Origin: Sphingobacterium sp. R2
GTDB taxonomy: Bacteria; Bacteroidota; Bacteroidia; Sphingobacteriales; Sphingobacteriaceae
Direction: 5' to 3'
Assembly (NCBI RefSeq): GCF_040760075.1
Contig: NZ_CP142884.1
Coordinates: forward strand, 2,976,001 to 3,040,000
DNA: 64,000 nt
A program made the position numbers and the translations under genes. Under the pieces are notes generated by a model. It was not told the origin of the DNA, ran no database searches, and saw only the letters and a list, made by a program, of their open reading frames with translations. Below, piece by piece: positions 9,134 through 16,615 of the stretch (positions within the stretch are counted from its first letter, which is position 1; each line of letters starts with the position of its first letter).

Positions 9134-9339
9134 GATAAATTGCTTTTCATATTAAAAACAATTGTTCTTCGATATTACTCCATGAGCGCGGTAAATCGCT
9201 ATTTCATTTATAGCCCTCTAACAGAGGAAGAAGCTTAATTTTTAGTATTACTGGTGATCTAAGGATAGCAATATCAGAAGTGTTTGTTAGTATGTTTATA
9301 ATAATATAATTGTTTTTTTGATCAATTTATATTTTTTTA

Positions 9340-9368
9340 TTTGTTTAAATATAATATTATTATATTTG
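9340..9368 (+). promoter_or_regulatory. Promoter of the PEP carboxylase gene
   Basis: TTTG at 9340-9343, 17-bp spacer, TATATTTG at 9361-9368 (exact TAnnTTTG). The predicted start is near 9374, giving a leader of about 75 nt before ATG 9449. Confidence 0.6.
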
Positions 9369-9448
9369 GAGGCATAGGGTAATTTCAGAGATATTACAGA
9401 ATTTCAAGAGTCACCTAAACTCTCTTGACCACTTTCAAAGATTTAAAT

Positions 9449-12025
9449 ATGAAGCAAAGTAAAAATGAAGCCGTCTTTCAGGACGAGGTATTGACACGCT
9501 TTGAGCTTTTCAAAAGTTTGTTTTTAACATTGCCGTTTCAGCGTGTTAAAGATACCGGAACTTTATTGCCATTTTTTGCAAAGCAATGTGAAAAGGGTGT
9601 CGATCAGCATTTAACTCCTGATGAGATCATAAAAAGTTTCTTCGATCAGCATGAGGAATTTTCTTCGGAAGAGCAACGTATCGATTTGTTGTTTCGATTT
9701 GTTCAATATATAGAGCGTCAGGTCGTCTTATTTGACGCAATAGAAGATTCTTCATTTCAGATGGTCGGCCGCGGCGATGATGAAAACGTTTTAGGAGCAT
9801 TGATTAAGAATGCCGAAGGCAGTGATGATATGCGACGTAAGATCGTTTCTAAATTGAAGGATTTTTCTGTACGTCTCGTGTTGACTGCACATCCTACCCA
9901 GTTTTACCCCGGACCAGTATTAGGCATTATAAACGACCTAATTGATGCAATCAAAACCAATGATATACATAGTATTCACTTGTTACTGCAGCAATTGGGT
10001 AAGACGCCATTCATCAACAAAAATAAGCCGACTCCAGTAGATGAGGCTGCCAGTTTAGCTTGGTTTTTGGAAAATGTGTTTTATAAGGTCGCTTCGGAGA
10101 TTCAGTCGTTCATTGATGATGAACTAAATGTAGAGACAGAAGAAGTAAAACAATTGATCGAATTGGGCTTTTGGCCGGGAGGTGACCGTGATGGTAATCC
10201 AAACGTAAGTGTGGAGAGCACCAAGAAAGTTGCCGCCCTATTACGTACTATTTTATTTAGATGTTATTACAGGGATTTTCGTATCGTTAGGCGGCGGATC
10301 ACCTTTCGTGGGGTTGAAGAATATATGGAAAATCTGCAAACATTGTTCTACGAAAATAGCTTTAATCCAGTTGATCATCCTGTGGACGAAACCGACAATA
10401 TTATCACTAATCTAAAAGCAATCAAAAATGTTTTAGTGCAATACCACAATGGTCTTTTCGTTGAGATTGTTGATGATTTACTCCGCAAAGTGATGACTTT
10501 CGGTTGTTTTTTCACCACATTGGATATCCGACAAGATAGCCGCATACTTCGTGAGGCTACCAATTATCTGATCCAGCACAACCAAGAGAAGACCGGGATG
10601 CCATTGGATTACCTAACGCTGAATGAAAGCGATAAGCAAAAGGCATTAAAATTTAAAGAACTTGACTTAACAGTAGGAGAGGATGCGGATGCGTTGACGA
10701 AGGATACTTCCGGAGTGATCAAATTATTGAAAGATATCCAGCGTTCAGGTTCTGAGCGAGCAGCACAACGCTTTATTATTAGTAATTGCCAACAGGCCAG
10801 TGATATCTTGGGACTTCGTCAACTATTTTTATGGTCAGGTTGGAAAAAAGAGGCTTTGACGATAGATTTTGTGCCTTTGTTCGAGACTGTTGATGACTTG
10901 ACTAGGGCGGCAGATGTAATGAAAACCTTGTACAGTAATAAGGAGTATAAAGCACATTTAAAACGAAGAGGAAATAAGCAGACAATCATGTTGGGTTATT
11001 CAGATAGCACGAAAGACGGTGGGTATCTGATGGCCAATTGGTCTATCTATCGTGCAAAAATCGAACTCACGGCAATATCACGCGAGTATGAAGTCGATCT
11101 GGTATTTTTTGACGGTCGTGGTGGCCCGCCAGCCCGGGGTGGAGGAAAAACACAGCGTTTTTATGCATCTATGGGAAAAGAAATCGCCAATGATCATATT
11201 CAGTTGACGATTCAGGGACAAACCATCAGTAGTCAGTACGGGTCTTTAGATACAGCGCGCTTTAATATTGAGCAATTGTTGCACGCCGGAATTATTTCTG
11301 ACTTGAAACAACGTGTGGGCGACACATTAACGAAACATCAACAAGAAATCATTGACAAACTGGCTGAGCTAAGTCACCATAAGTTTATGGATCTACGCAC
11401 GAATGAATTATTTTTGCCGTACTTGGAGACCATGTCGCCATTAAAAGCTTTATCGTCGATCAATATTTCAAGTAGACCTGTTAAACGTAATTCGGGCCGT
11501 GAGTTGCGGTTGGAAGATTTGCGCGCAATTAGTTTTGTGACCTCTTGGAGCCAGCTGAAACAAAATATCCCCGGATTTTATGGGGTGGGAACTGCACTGC
11601 AATGGGCGGAAAAAAATAATCTTTGGAAGGATGTGCAGCAATTATATGTTTCTTCGGGATTTTTCCAGACATTGATCGATAACTGTATGATGTCGATGAC
11701 AAAATCCAATTTTGACATTACCGCTTACATGAAAGACGATCCTATTTATGGTGATTTTTGGAAATCACTGTACAACGAATATCAGGTCACCAAAGAATAT
11801 CTGTTGAAACTTAGTGGAACGTCACAACTGATGGAGAATTATCCAGTGGATCGTGAGTCTATTTTAGCGCGGGAAGGAATTGTGCTGCCGTTATTGGTTA
11901 TACAGCATTTTGCTATTCGTGCATTAAATTCGGATCAGCTGACGGATGCACAACGTGACGATTATTCGAAATTAATAGCACGTACAATCTTTGGCGTTGT
12001 GAATGCGGGAAGAAATGTTGCGTAA
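9449..12025 (+). CDS. ppc: Phosphoenolpyruvate carboxylase
   Basis: Cytosolic anaplerotic enzyme that carboxylates PEP to oxaloacetate; 858 residues, near the usual 850-930. Motif 1 is TAHPTQ with the essential His at about 148. Motif 2 is FFDGRGGPPARGGG, where the His of the usual FHGRGG is replaced by Asp (about 555). The C-terminus ends GRNVA rather than the usual RNTG, keeping the Arg-Asn. GFWPGGDRDGNPNV (from about 237) matches the conserved PGGDRDGNP. These departures look like a lineage form of the enzyme rather than decay, since the frame is full length. ATG 9449 is preferred to an upstream TTG. Monocistronic with its own promoter. Confidence 0.93.
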   Translation: MKQSKNEAVFQDEVLTRFELFKSLFLTLPFQRVKDTGTLLPFFAKQCEKGVDQHLTPDEIIKSFFDQHEEFSSEEQRIDLLFRFVQYIERQVVLFDAIEDSSFQMVGRGDDENVLGALIKNAEGSDDMRRKIVSKLKDFSVRLVLTAHPTQFYPGPVLGIINDLIDAIKTNDIHSIHLLLQQLGKTPFINKNKPTPVDEAASLAWFLENVFYKVASEIQSFIDDELNVETEEVKQLIELGFWPGGDRDGNPNVSVESTKKVAALLRTILFRCYYRDFRIVRRRITFRGVEEYMENLQTLFYENSFNPVDHPVDETDNIITNLKAIKNVLVQYHNGLFVEIVDDLLRKVMTFGCFFTTLDIRQDSRILREATNYLIQHNQEKTGMPLDYLTLNESDKQKALKFKELDLTVGEDADALTKDTSGVIKLLKDIQRSGSERAAQRFIISNCQQASDILGLRQLFLWSGWKKEALTIDFVPLFETVDDLTRAADVMKTLYSNKEYKAHLKRRGNKQTIMLGYSDSTKDGGYLMANWSIYRAKIELTAISREYEVDLVFFDGRGGPPARGGGKTQRFYASMGKEIANDHIQLTIQGQTISSQYGSLDTARFNIEQLLHAGIISDLKQRVGDTLTKHQQEIIDKLAELSHHKFMDLRTNELFLPYLETMSPLKALSSINISSRPVKRNSGRELRLEDLRAISFVTSWSQLKQNIPGFYGVGTALQWAEKNNLWKDVQQLYVSSGFFQTLIDNCMMSMTKSNFDITAYMKDDPIYGDFWKSLYNEYQVTKEYLLKLSGTSQLMENYPVDRESILAREGIVLPLLVIQHFAIRALNSDQLTDAQRDDYSKLIARTIFGVVNAGRNVA

Positions 12026-12050
12026 TTTTGCTTTCTTTTTAAAGATAGGG

Positions 12051-12081
12051 TTTCGGAGAACATATATTTTATCTACTTTTG
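12051..12081 (+). promoter_or_regulatory. Promoter of the 12.1 kb lipoprotein gene
   Basis: TTTC at 12051-12054, 19-bp spacer, TACTTTTG at 12074-12081 (exact TAnnTTTG). The leader would be about 15 nt. Confidence 0.55.
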
Positions 12082-12100
12082 TATAGTTAACAAAATTGAT

Positions 12101-12643
12101 ATGAAGATTAATAAGTTATTTATTGTTGCGGCTTGTGCAAGTACATTATTTGCATCTTGTGGACAAACTGCTGAAGATAGACAGCGTCAATATGCGAATG
12201 CTTCGTTAGCAGATGGTGATGCATTTGCAATGATTAAATTCGTTGGCGAAAATGGAAACTACCTGGTAAATCTTGCCGATGTAGCAGTAAAACAATCTAC
12301 TTCAGCTGAGGTGAAAAATGTGGCTGCTAAGATTAAAGAAGCATATGCAGCCGTGTTACCAGAATTGGACAATCTAGCGAAGGAATTGCATGTTGGCGAC
12401 GCACAGCGCGGTGTGCCTGCATTTCAGATCCCAGCGTCAATAGGTTCAGACAGTACATCTGCATTCAACGATAAAGCATTTTTAGCACTTGTGGTTGAAA
12501 AACAAGGAGAGATCAATACAAGATTATCGCATGAGGAGCTCAATACGAATAAAAATGTCATTCATGTTTCCGAAGAATCTTTGAAAAAAGTGGCAGAAAT
12601 CTATACGTTAGCCGGTGGTAAAGTTGAAGAACATCATCACTAA
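12101..12643 (+). CDS. Lipoprotein with a helical DUF4142-like domain
   Basis: 180 residues with a lipoprotein signal peptide (MKINKLFIVAACASTLFASC, lipidated Cys at about 20). The rest is mostly helical (about 35-175) with repeated short helices and resembles the DUF4142 ferritin-like family often found in Bacteroidota outer-membrane or periplasmic proteins. It ends in EEHHH, which could bind metal, but that is speculation. It is transcribed alone, between a strong promoter match and a strong terminator. No enzymatic motif is visible; the DUF4142 call is by pattern only. Confidence 0.65.
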   Translation: MKINKLFIVAACASTLFASCGQTAEDRQRQYANASLADGDAFAMIKFVGENGNYLVNLADVAVKQSTSAEVKNVAAKIKEAYAAVLPELDNLAKELHVGDAQRGVPAFQIPASIGSDSTSAFNDKAFLALVVEKQGEINTRLSHEELNTNKNVIHVSEESLKKVAEIYTLAGGKVEEHHH

Positions 12644-12668
12644 GCAGTAGGCTAAAGAAATTGAGAAG

Positions 12669-12699
12669 GAGTATTCATGTAAATGAATACTCTTTTTTT
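12669..12699 (+). terminator. Terminator of the 12.1 kb lipoprotein gene
   Basis: Perfect 10-bp stem GAGTATTCAT/ATGAATACTC with a 4-nt loop, then seven T residues. Confidence 0.85.
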
Positions 12700-12831
12700 A
12701 TGGCCATGTCTGATCAAACTCCCTGCAATAATCGTTTGTTATTTGTTAAATTAATGATAACTTAACATTCATATAACATAGTTTTTAATTACTGTGTTTA
12801 TTTTAGCATAATTTAATGAATTATATATAAA

Positions 12832-13710
12832 GTGAGATACGCCGCAATAGATATAGGTTCCAATGCAGTTCGTCTTTTGATAGCTGACATTATAGGACAA
12901 AAAGACCAGTATAATTTTAAGAAAACTACACTGCTACGTGTTCCGCTTCGTTTGGGGGATGATGCTTTTATTCATCAGGAAATATCGCCACGGAAAGCAG
13001 AGAGTTTGGTAAAAACAATGAAGGCATTTCGTGAACTGATGGACGTATATCATGTGGAAGATTATATAGCCTGTGCCACTTCCGCTATGCGTGATGCGAA
13101 GAATGGAGCTGATATTGTTGCTGAGGTAAAGAAAAACGGTATAAACATCGATATTATAGAAGGTGCAAAAGAAGCTGAGATTATTTACAATAGTCATTGG
13201 GATAATAAGATGGAAAAGGATAAAGTTTACCTTTACATTGATGTAGGCGGTGGTAGTACAGAATTGTCGTTGTTCGCGAATGGCATTTTGGTCAACTCAA
13301 GGTCTTTTAATCTAGGAACAATACGAATTCTCGATAATCAGGACAAGGCCGAAACCTGGGATGAATTGAAAGAATGGGTGCGAAGCAATACACATATGTA
13401 TAAGCAGGTGATTGGCATTGGTACGGGTGGTAATATTAATAAGCTTGCGCGCTTATCCAATGAAAAATTGGATAGGCCGTTATCCTATGCCAAATTAAAG
13501 GCTGTATATGAACATTTATCGTCATTTTCTTTAAAGGAGCGTATAATTTTATTGGGTTTAAACGAAGATCGTGCAGATGTAATCATACCTGCGAGTGAAA
13601 TTTTCCTGACAATTATGAAGCATGGCCGTCTAAAACAAATCATCGTACCAAGAGTTGGGCTTGTTGACGGTGTAATTAGAACGTTGATCAATAGGAATTT
13701 AGTAAAATAA
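12832..13710 (+). CDS. Ppx/GppA-family phosphatase (exopolyphosphatase-like)
   Basis: 292-residue protein with the ASKHA fold of exopolyphosphatase and pppGpp phosphatase. Phosphate-1 loop YAAIDIGSNAVRLLIAD (from residue 3) and phosphate-2 loop YIDVGGGSTELSLF (about 138-151) are both intact, as is GTGGNINKLA (about 199-208). It has only the catalytic domain, without the C-terminal HD-like domain of E. coli Ppx. GTG 12832 is the start because no in-frame ATG exists upstream. Polyphosphate kinase, the usual partner, is not next to it. Whether it acts on polyphosphate or (p)ppGpp cannot be decided here. Confidence 0.85.
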   Translation: MRYAAIDIGSNAVRLLIADIIGQKDQYNFKKTTLLRVPLRLGDDAFIHQEISPRKAESLVKTMKAFRELMDVYHVEDYIACATSAMRDAKNGADIVAEVKKNGINIDIIEGAKEAEIIYNSHWDNKMEKDKVYLYIDVGGGSTELSLFANGILVNSRSFNLGTIRILDNQDKAETWDELKEWVRSNTHMYKQVIGIGTGGNINKLARLSNEKLDRPLSYAKLKAVYEHLSSFSLKERIILLGLNEDRADVIIPASEIFLTIMKHGRLKQIIVPRVGLVDGVIRTLINRNLVK

Positions 13711-13733
13711 TGCTTTAAAAAGGTATTTTCGAC

Positions 13734-13763
13734 TTGTAAAAGACTGAAAATTCTTTATTTTTG
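13734..13763 (+). promoter_or_regulatory. Promoter of tRNA-Leu
   Basis: TTG at 13734-13736, 19-bp spacer, TATTTTTG at 13756-13763 (exact TAnnTTTG). The predicted start is about 15 bases before the tRNA. Confidence 0.55.
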
Positions 13764-13784
13764 TGATACCAAAGGTGAACATAA

Positions 13785-13868
13785 GCCCAGGTGGCGAAAT
13801 TGGTAGACGCACCATCTTGAGGGGGTGGCGCTCGTATGGGCGTGGCAGTTCGAATCTGCTCCTGGGCA
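13785..13868 (+). tRNA. tRNA-Leu (GAG)
   Basis: 84-nt type II tRNA with a long variable arm. Acceptor GCCCAGG/CCTGGGC, discriminator A, anticodon loop TTGAGGG with anticodon GAG, T-loop TTCGAAT. CCA is not encoded. Confidence 0.96.
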
Positions 13869-13872
13869 CTTT

Positions 13873-13911
13873 AGCAGACAACTCTTTAAATTGAGTTTGT
13901 CTGCTTTTTTT
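13873..13911 (+). terminator. Terminator of tRNA-Leu
   Basis: Stem AGCAGACAACTC pairing with GAGTTTGTCTGCT (one bulge) and followed by a T run, 4 bases after the tRNA. Confidence 0.85.
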
Positions 13912-14157
13912 ATGCCTAAAATCAGTTACCTCTTCTGCAATTTCAATTTTCAGCTGTTCTAGCAACATCACAATACTTTATCGTAAATGCGAAATTTAAG
14001 AGGTTGTTATTTTGGCAGAAATTTAATAATGTTTGGGCATATTTGGATTTGTATAAAATAAGTGTTATCTTAGGTTATTATATTTAATTTTATTGATAAT
14101 AAATTCATATCGTTTTATATATTACCGATAGTAGAACTAGCCCATTAAAACTTTATT

Positions 14158-15183
14158 ATGTTTACAAGAAATTTTTTGCTTCTTATCAGCTTGCTTGTAT
14201 GGATTAGCTGTACCAAAGATCCTATCGAGCCTAAAGTAGAACCACCTGTAGTGGTACCTACAGATACCACGAAAAATGAACCTACTTTTCCAAAGGATAA
14301 ATACGAAATTCGGAAAGTACAGTTACCGATGAGTGAACTTTTTGCCGATGACAACATCGATGAGCAGGTTTACTTAGGTGGTATATGGCATCTAAAGGAT
14401 ACGATAGAAGGTCCCCGTTTGGAAAGCATGGAATCTAAGGCAAAAAAAGTAAAATTCCATTTTTTATCTCACAACGACGCTTCTGTCGATTTGGGATTTT
14501 TTGAACCTAGTTATAGTAATGTCCTTAGTTATGCAGATAAGTTCGAAAAATCGAAACAGGTGAGCAGCATAATATTCAGTTCCAGTACGTTTGAGGATTA
14601 TGCCCAAATACAAGGATATCTCGGTAACTCGAAAGATGTAAAAAAAATATTGTCGCTTGTAAAAAGGGGCGACTCAACGACAATTAACAAAACAAATAGT
14701 ACACTGCGGGTAAGCAACGTCAATAAACTCACCCTATTTATCGATTTTATGGAATATCATGATGCTTATCCAGAAGCTGAAGTAGCTGTTTTTTCCGAGG
14801 CAGGTTATTCTCCTTACGTACTCTCCTCAGTAACTTACGGCACGCATACGATTCTAATGGGAGAAACGGATTCAACACGGGCAAGCTTAAATACAGCCAT
14901 AGATAAAATATTGGACAACAAACCATTGGATGAATTCGATATTAAAGTGCTTGATTGCAGTAAGCTACTGATATACTACCGTGGTGGCGGTAAGAGGAGC
15001 TTTATTCAATATCCAACAGGAGCAAAAGCTATCGAAACTGTACTCCTTGATATGCTTCTATATAAGAAGCAAACAGAAAATATTTTTAATTATCCTCTTA
15101 CCTATGACTTTATGAGTCTTAAAGACTTCAGCACGTTGCGGTATTACAATATATTTGACGTTAGGGTAAAGAAACAAAAATAA
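14158..15183 (+). CDS. Lipoprotein with cholesterol-dependent-cytolysin-like domain
   Basis: 341 residues. A lipoprotein signal ends at Cys18 (WISC) and is followed by a Pro/Thr-rich linker (about 20-45). Residues about 190-340 align by eye with the domain 1/3 end of thiol-activated cytolysins: YVLSSVTYG (220-228) against the family's YISSVAYGR; a helix of matching length after it; a Gly run in YYRGGGKRS (273-281) where cytolysins have the conserved Gly pair of LGGD; and YPLTYDFMSLKDF (312-324) against PISYTTSFLRDN. The cholesterol-binding domain 4 with its Trp-rich undecapeptide is absent, as in the CDC-like proteins known from Bacteroidota. Predicted to be envelope-anchored or surface-exposed. 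The match is from memory of the family, so function is an inference; it could be a non-lytic relative. No immunity or partner gene is recognisable beside it. Confidence 0.6.
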   Translation: MFTRNFLLLISLLVWISCTKDPIEPKVEPPVVVPTDTTKNEPTFPKDKYEIRKVQLPMSELFADDNIDEQVYLGGIWHLKDTIEGPRLESMESKAKKVKFHFLSHNDASVDLGFFEPSYSNVLSYADKFEKSKQVSSIIFSSSTFEDYAQIQGYLGNSKDVKKILSLVKRGDSTTINKTNSTLRVSNVNKLTLFIDFMEYHDAYPEAEVAVFSEAGYSPYVLSSVTYGTHTILMGETDSTRASLNTAIDKILDNKPLDEFDIKVLDCSKLLIYYRGGGKRSFIQYPTGAKAIETVLLDMLLYKKQTENIFNYPLTYDFMSLKDFSTLRYYNIFDVRVKKQK

Positions 15184-15223
15184 ACGAGACAAAAATAGAA
15201 AGGAGATAGTTAGCAATATTTTT

Positions 15224-15676
15224 TTATTCCATTTCACTCAGATTCTTCAAGCGGAGTAAAGCATTCGGCCAAACCTGATTAAAGTATTCGATGAAGTCGT
15301 CGTTCGTATCTACATCCACTTTCAATTCGGTTTTTCCTTCGACGGCGAAAAAAGAATAGTTTTCCAGTGCGCCAGCCCAATCCTCGACAGCGGGGCCCGA
15401 TAATATTTCTTGGCCCTTATTCAAAATTCCCAAATGCCTGATCGATACAAATGCATTGGGAATATATTGTGCAATCTCAGCGATCATCCCTTCTTTCTCA
15501 CCATGCTCATTGATTCCGATGAAATTAATTTTTTCGCCCTCCTCCCATATGCCTTCGAAATCAGAGCTTGGATTGAAAGCACTTGTCCACTTTTTATACG
15601 TTTCTTTATCAAGCATTGTTTTAAAAACGCGTGAGACAGCAGCATTAATCTTAATTTGATAAGTCAGTTTCTTCAT
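15224..15676 (-). CDS. SRPBCC/AHSA1-domain protein
   Basis: 150-residue single-domain protein of the START/SRPBCC fold, AHSA1 (Aha1 C-terminal-like) type. Typical features are the N-terminal INAAVSRVFKTMLDKETYKKW (shown by residues such as Val15, Trp30), the central strand run FEGIWEEGEKINFIG, and the long C-terminal helix ending WPNALLRLKNLSE. These proteins bind hydrophobic ligands in a helix-grip cavity; the ligand is unknown. It follows the DinB gene with a 3-bp gap on the same strand, so the two are surely one operon. Confidence 0.85.
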   Translation of the reverse strand: MKKLTYQIKINAAVSRVFKTMLDKETYKKWTSAFNPSSDFEGIWEEGEKINFIGINEHGEKEGMIAEIAQYIPNAFVSIRHLGILNKGQEILSGPAVEDWAGALENYSFFAVEGKTELKVDVDTNDDFIEYFNQVWPNALLRLKNLSEME

Positions 15677-15679
15677 TTT

Positions 15680-16360
15680 CTATTTTTTAGGAAAGTTTGG
15701 ATCTGCTTTTATTTCTACGATCTGTTTGGTATGACGTGCACAGTGTCCGGCAATAAACATTAGAGCTTGGTAACCATCAATGGGACCAGTTGGAGAATCG
15801 CTGACATGATTTCTGAGATCTTCTACATCAGCCTTTTTAATATAATCAAGCACGGGTTGTCGGGTTGCATTGAAATCAGTGAGTGCAGTTCTTACATCTT
15901 TATAAATTCCTTCGGGCTGAAGTTCCTTGGGCGCTTGATATTTTTGGCTCCGGTCAGTCAGGGCATTCTTAAGATTCTCATCTGTCAATTTGATTTCATT
16001 TCTTCTTTCAGGTTGGGGATCTTGATCCAGGCCCTTCTTCGCCATTTCAAATATTATCCGTTCCGAACGGATAATATGCTCAAGGCATTGACTGATAGAC
16101 CATTTGTCGGATGCGGGCTTAAACTGAAGTTGCGCTTCGCTTAGTCCAGCAACTTGTCTTTCAAGTTCTGCACTTGTTTGATTAAAGTACTGTACTAGCG
16201 AGTCGGTTCCGATGTACTCATCTTTTAAGGTCTGTCTTTCTTGTAAAAAAGCAACGCTTTGATGGTTCTGAATGAGCAATGAGGGGAGTTCAGCTATTGG
16301 GGGTATTAAGGAAGCAGTTGCTACACTGGCAATTGCTATCGCGTTCATAATTAGATTCAT
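15680..16360 (-). CDS. DinB-superfamily protein with N-terminal hydrophobic segment
   Basis: 226 residues. Residues about 55-215 form a four-helix DinB/YfiT-like metal-binding domain: WSISQCLEHIIRSE (His at about 102) and GHCARHTKQI near the C-terminus (His at about 208 and 212) supply a plausible three-His metal site. The N-terminal 20 residues are hydrophobic (NAIAIASVATASLIPP) and could be a signal peptide, which is unusual for this mostly cytosolic family. ATG 16348 is an alternative start. In one operon with the downstream SRPBCC gene. DinB proteins include thiol transferases; the specific activity is unknown. Confidence 0.8.
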   Translation of the reverse strand: MNLIMNAIAIASVATASLIPPIAELPSLLIQNHQSVAFLQERQTLKDEYIGTDSLVQYFNQTSAELERQVAGLSEAQLQFKPASDKWSISQCLEHIIRSERIIFEMAKKGLDQDPQPERRNEIKLTDENLKNALTDRSQKYQAPKELQPEGIYKDVRTALTDFNATRQPVLDYIKKADVEDLRNHVSDSPTGPIDGYQALMFIAGHCARHTKQIVEIKADPNFPKK

Positions 16361-16575
16361 AAGTTAACATGTTTTAAGATTGAAAAATAAATGTCACTAC
16401 TTCTTTACAATTATAATGCTTTTTTGTTTTTTATAACTTTCCATAGGATAAGAAAAAGCCGTTATGAAAAAATTTCTATTCATAACAATCATTTGTTGGT
16501 CTTAGTGGCATTAGTTTGTATGAAAAGGATATATTAGATAATAAGTGTTTCTTATACATTTATAAATAAAAAGCT

Positions 16576-16583
16576 TATCTTTA
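16576..16583 (+). promoter_or_regulatory. Possible -7 box upstream of the GH97 gene
   Basis: TATCTTTA, one mismatch from TAnnTTTG, 32 bases before the GH97 ATG. No convincing -33 TTTG is seen, so this is weak. Confidence 0.3.
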
Positions 16584-16615
16584 GCATAATAACAGACCTA
16601 AAATTTAATAAATCT

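Noticed and set aside
13699..13971. 90-residue minus-strand ORF
   Set aside because: It covers the tRNA-Leu gene and its terminator, and its sequence has no protein-like features.
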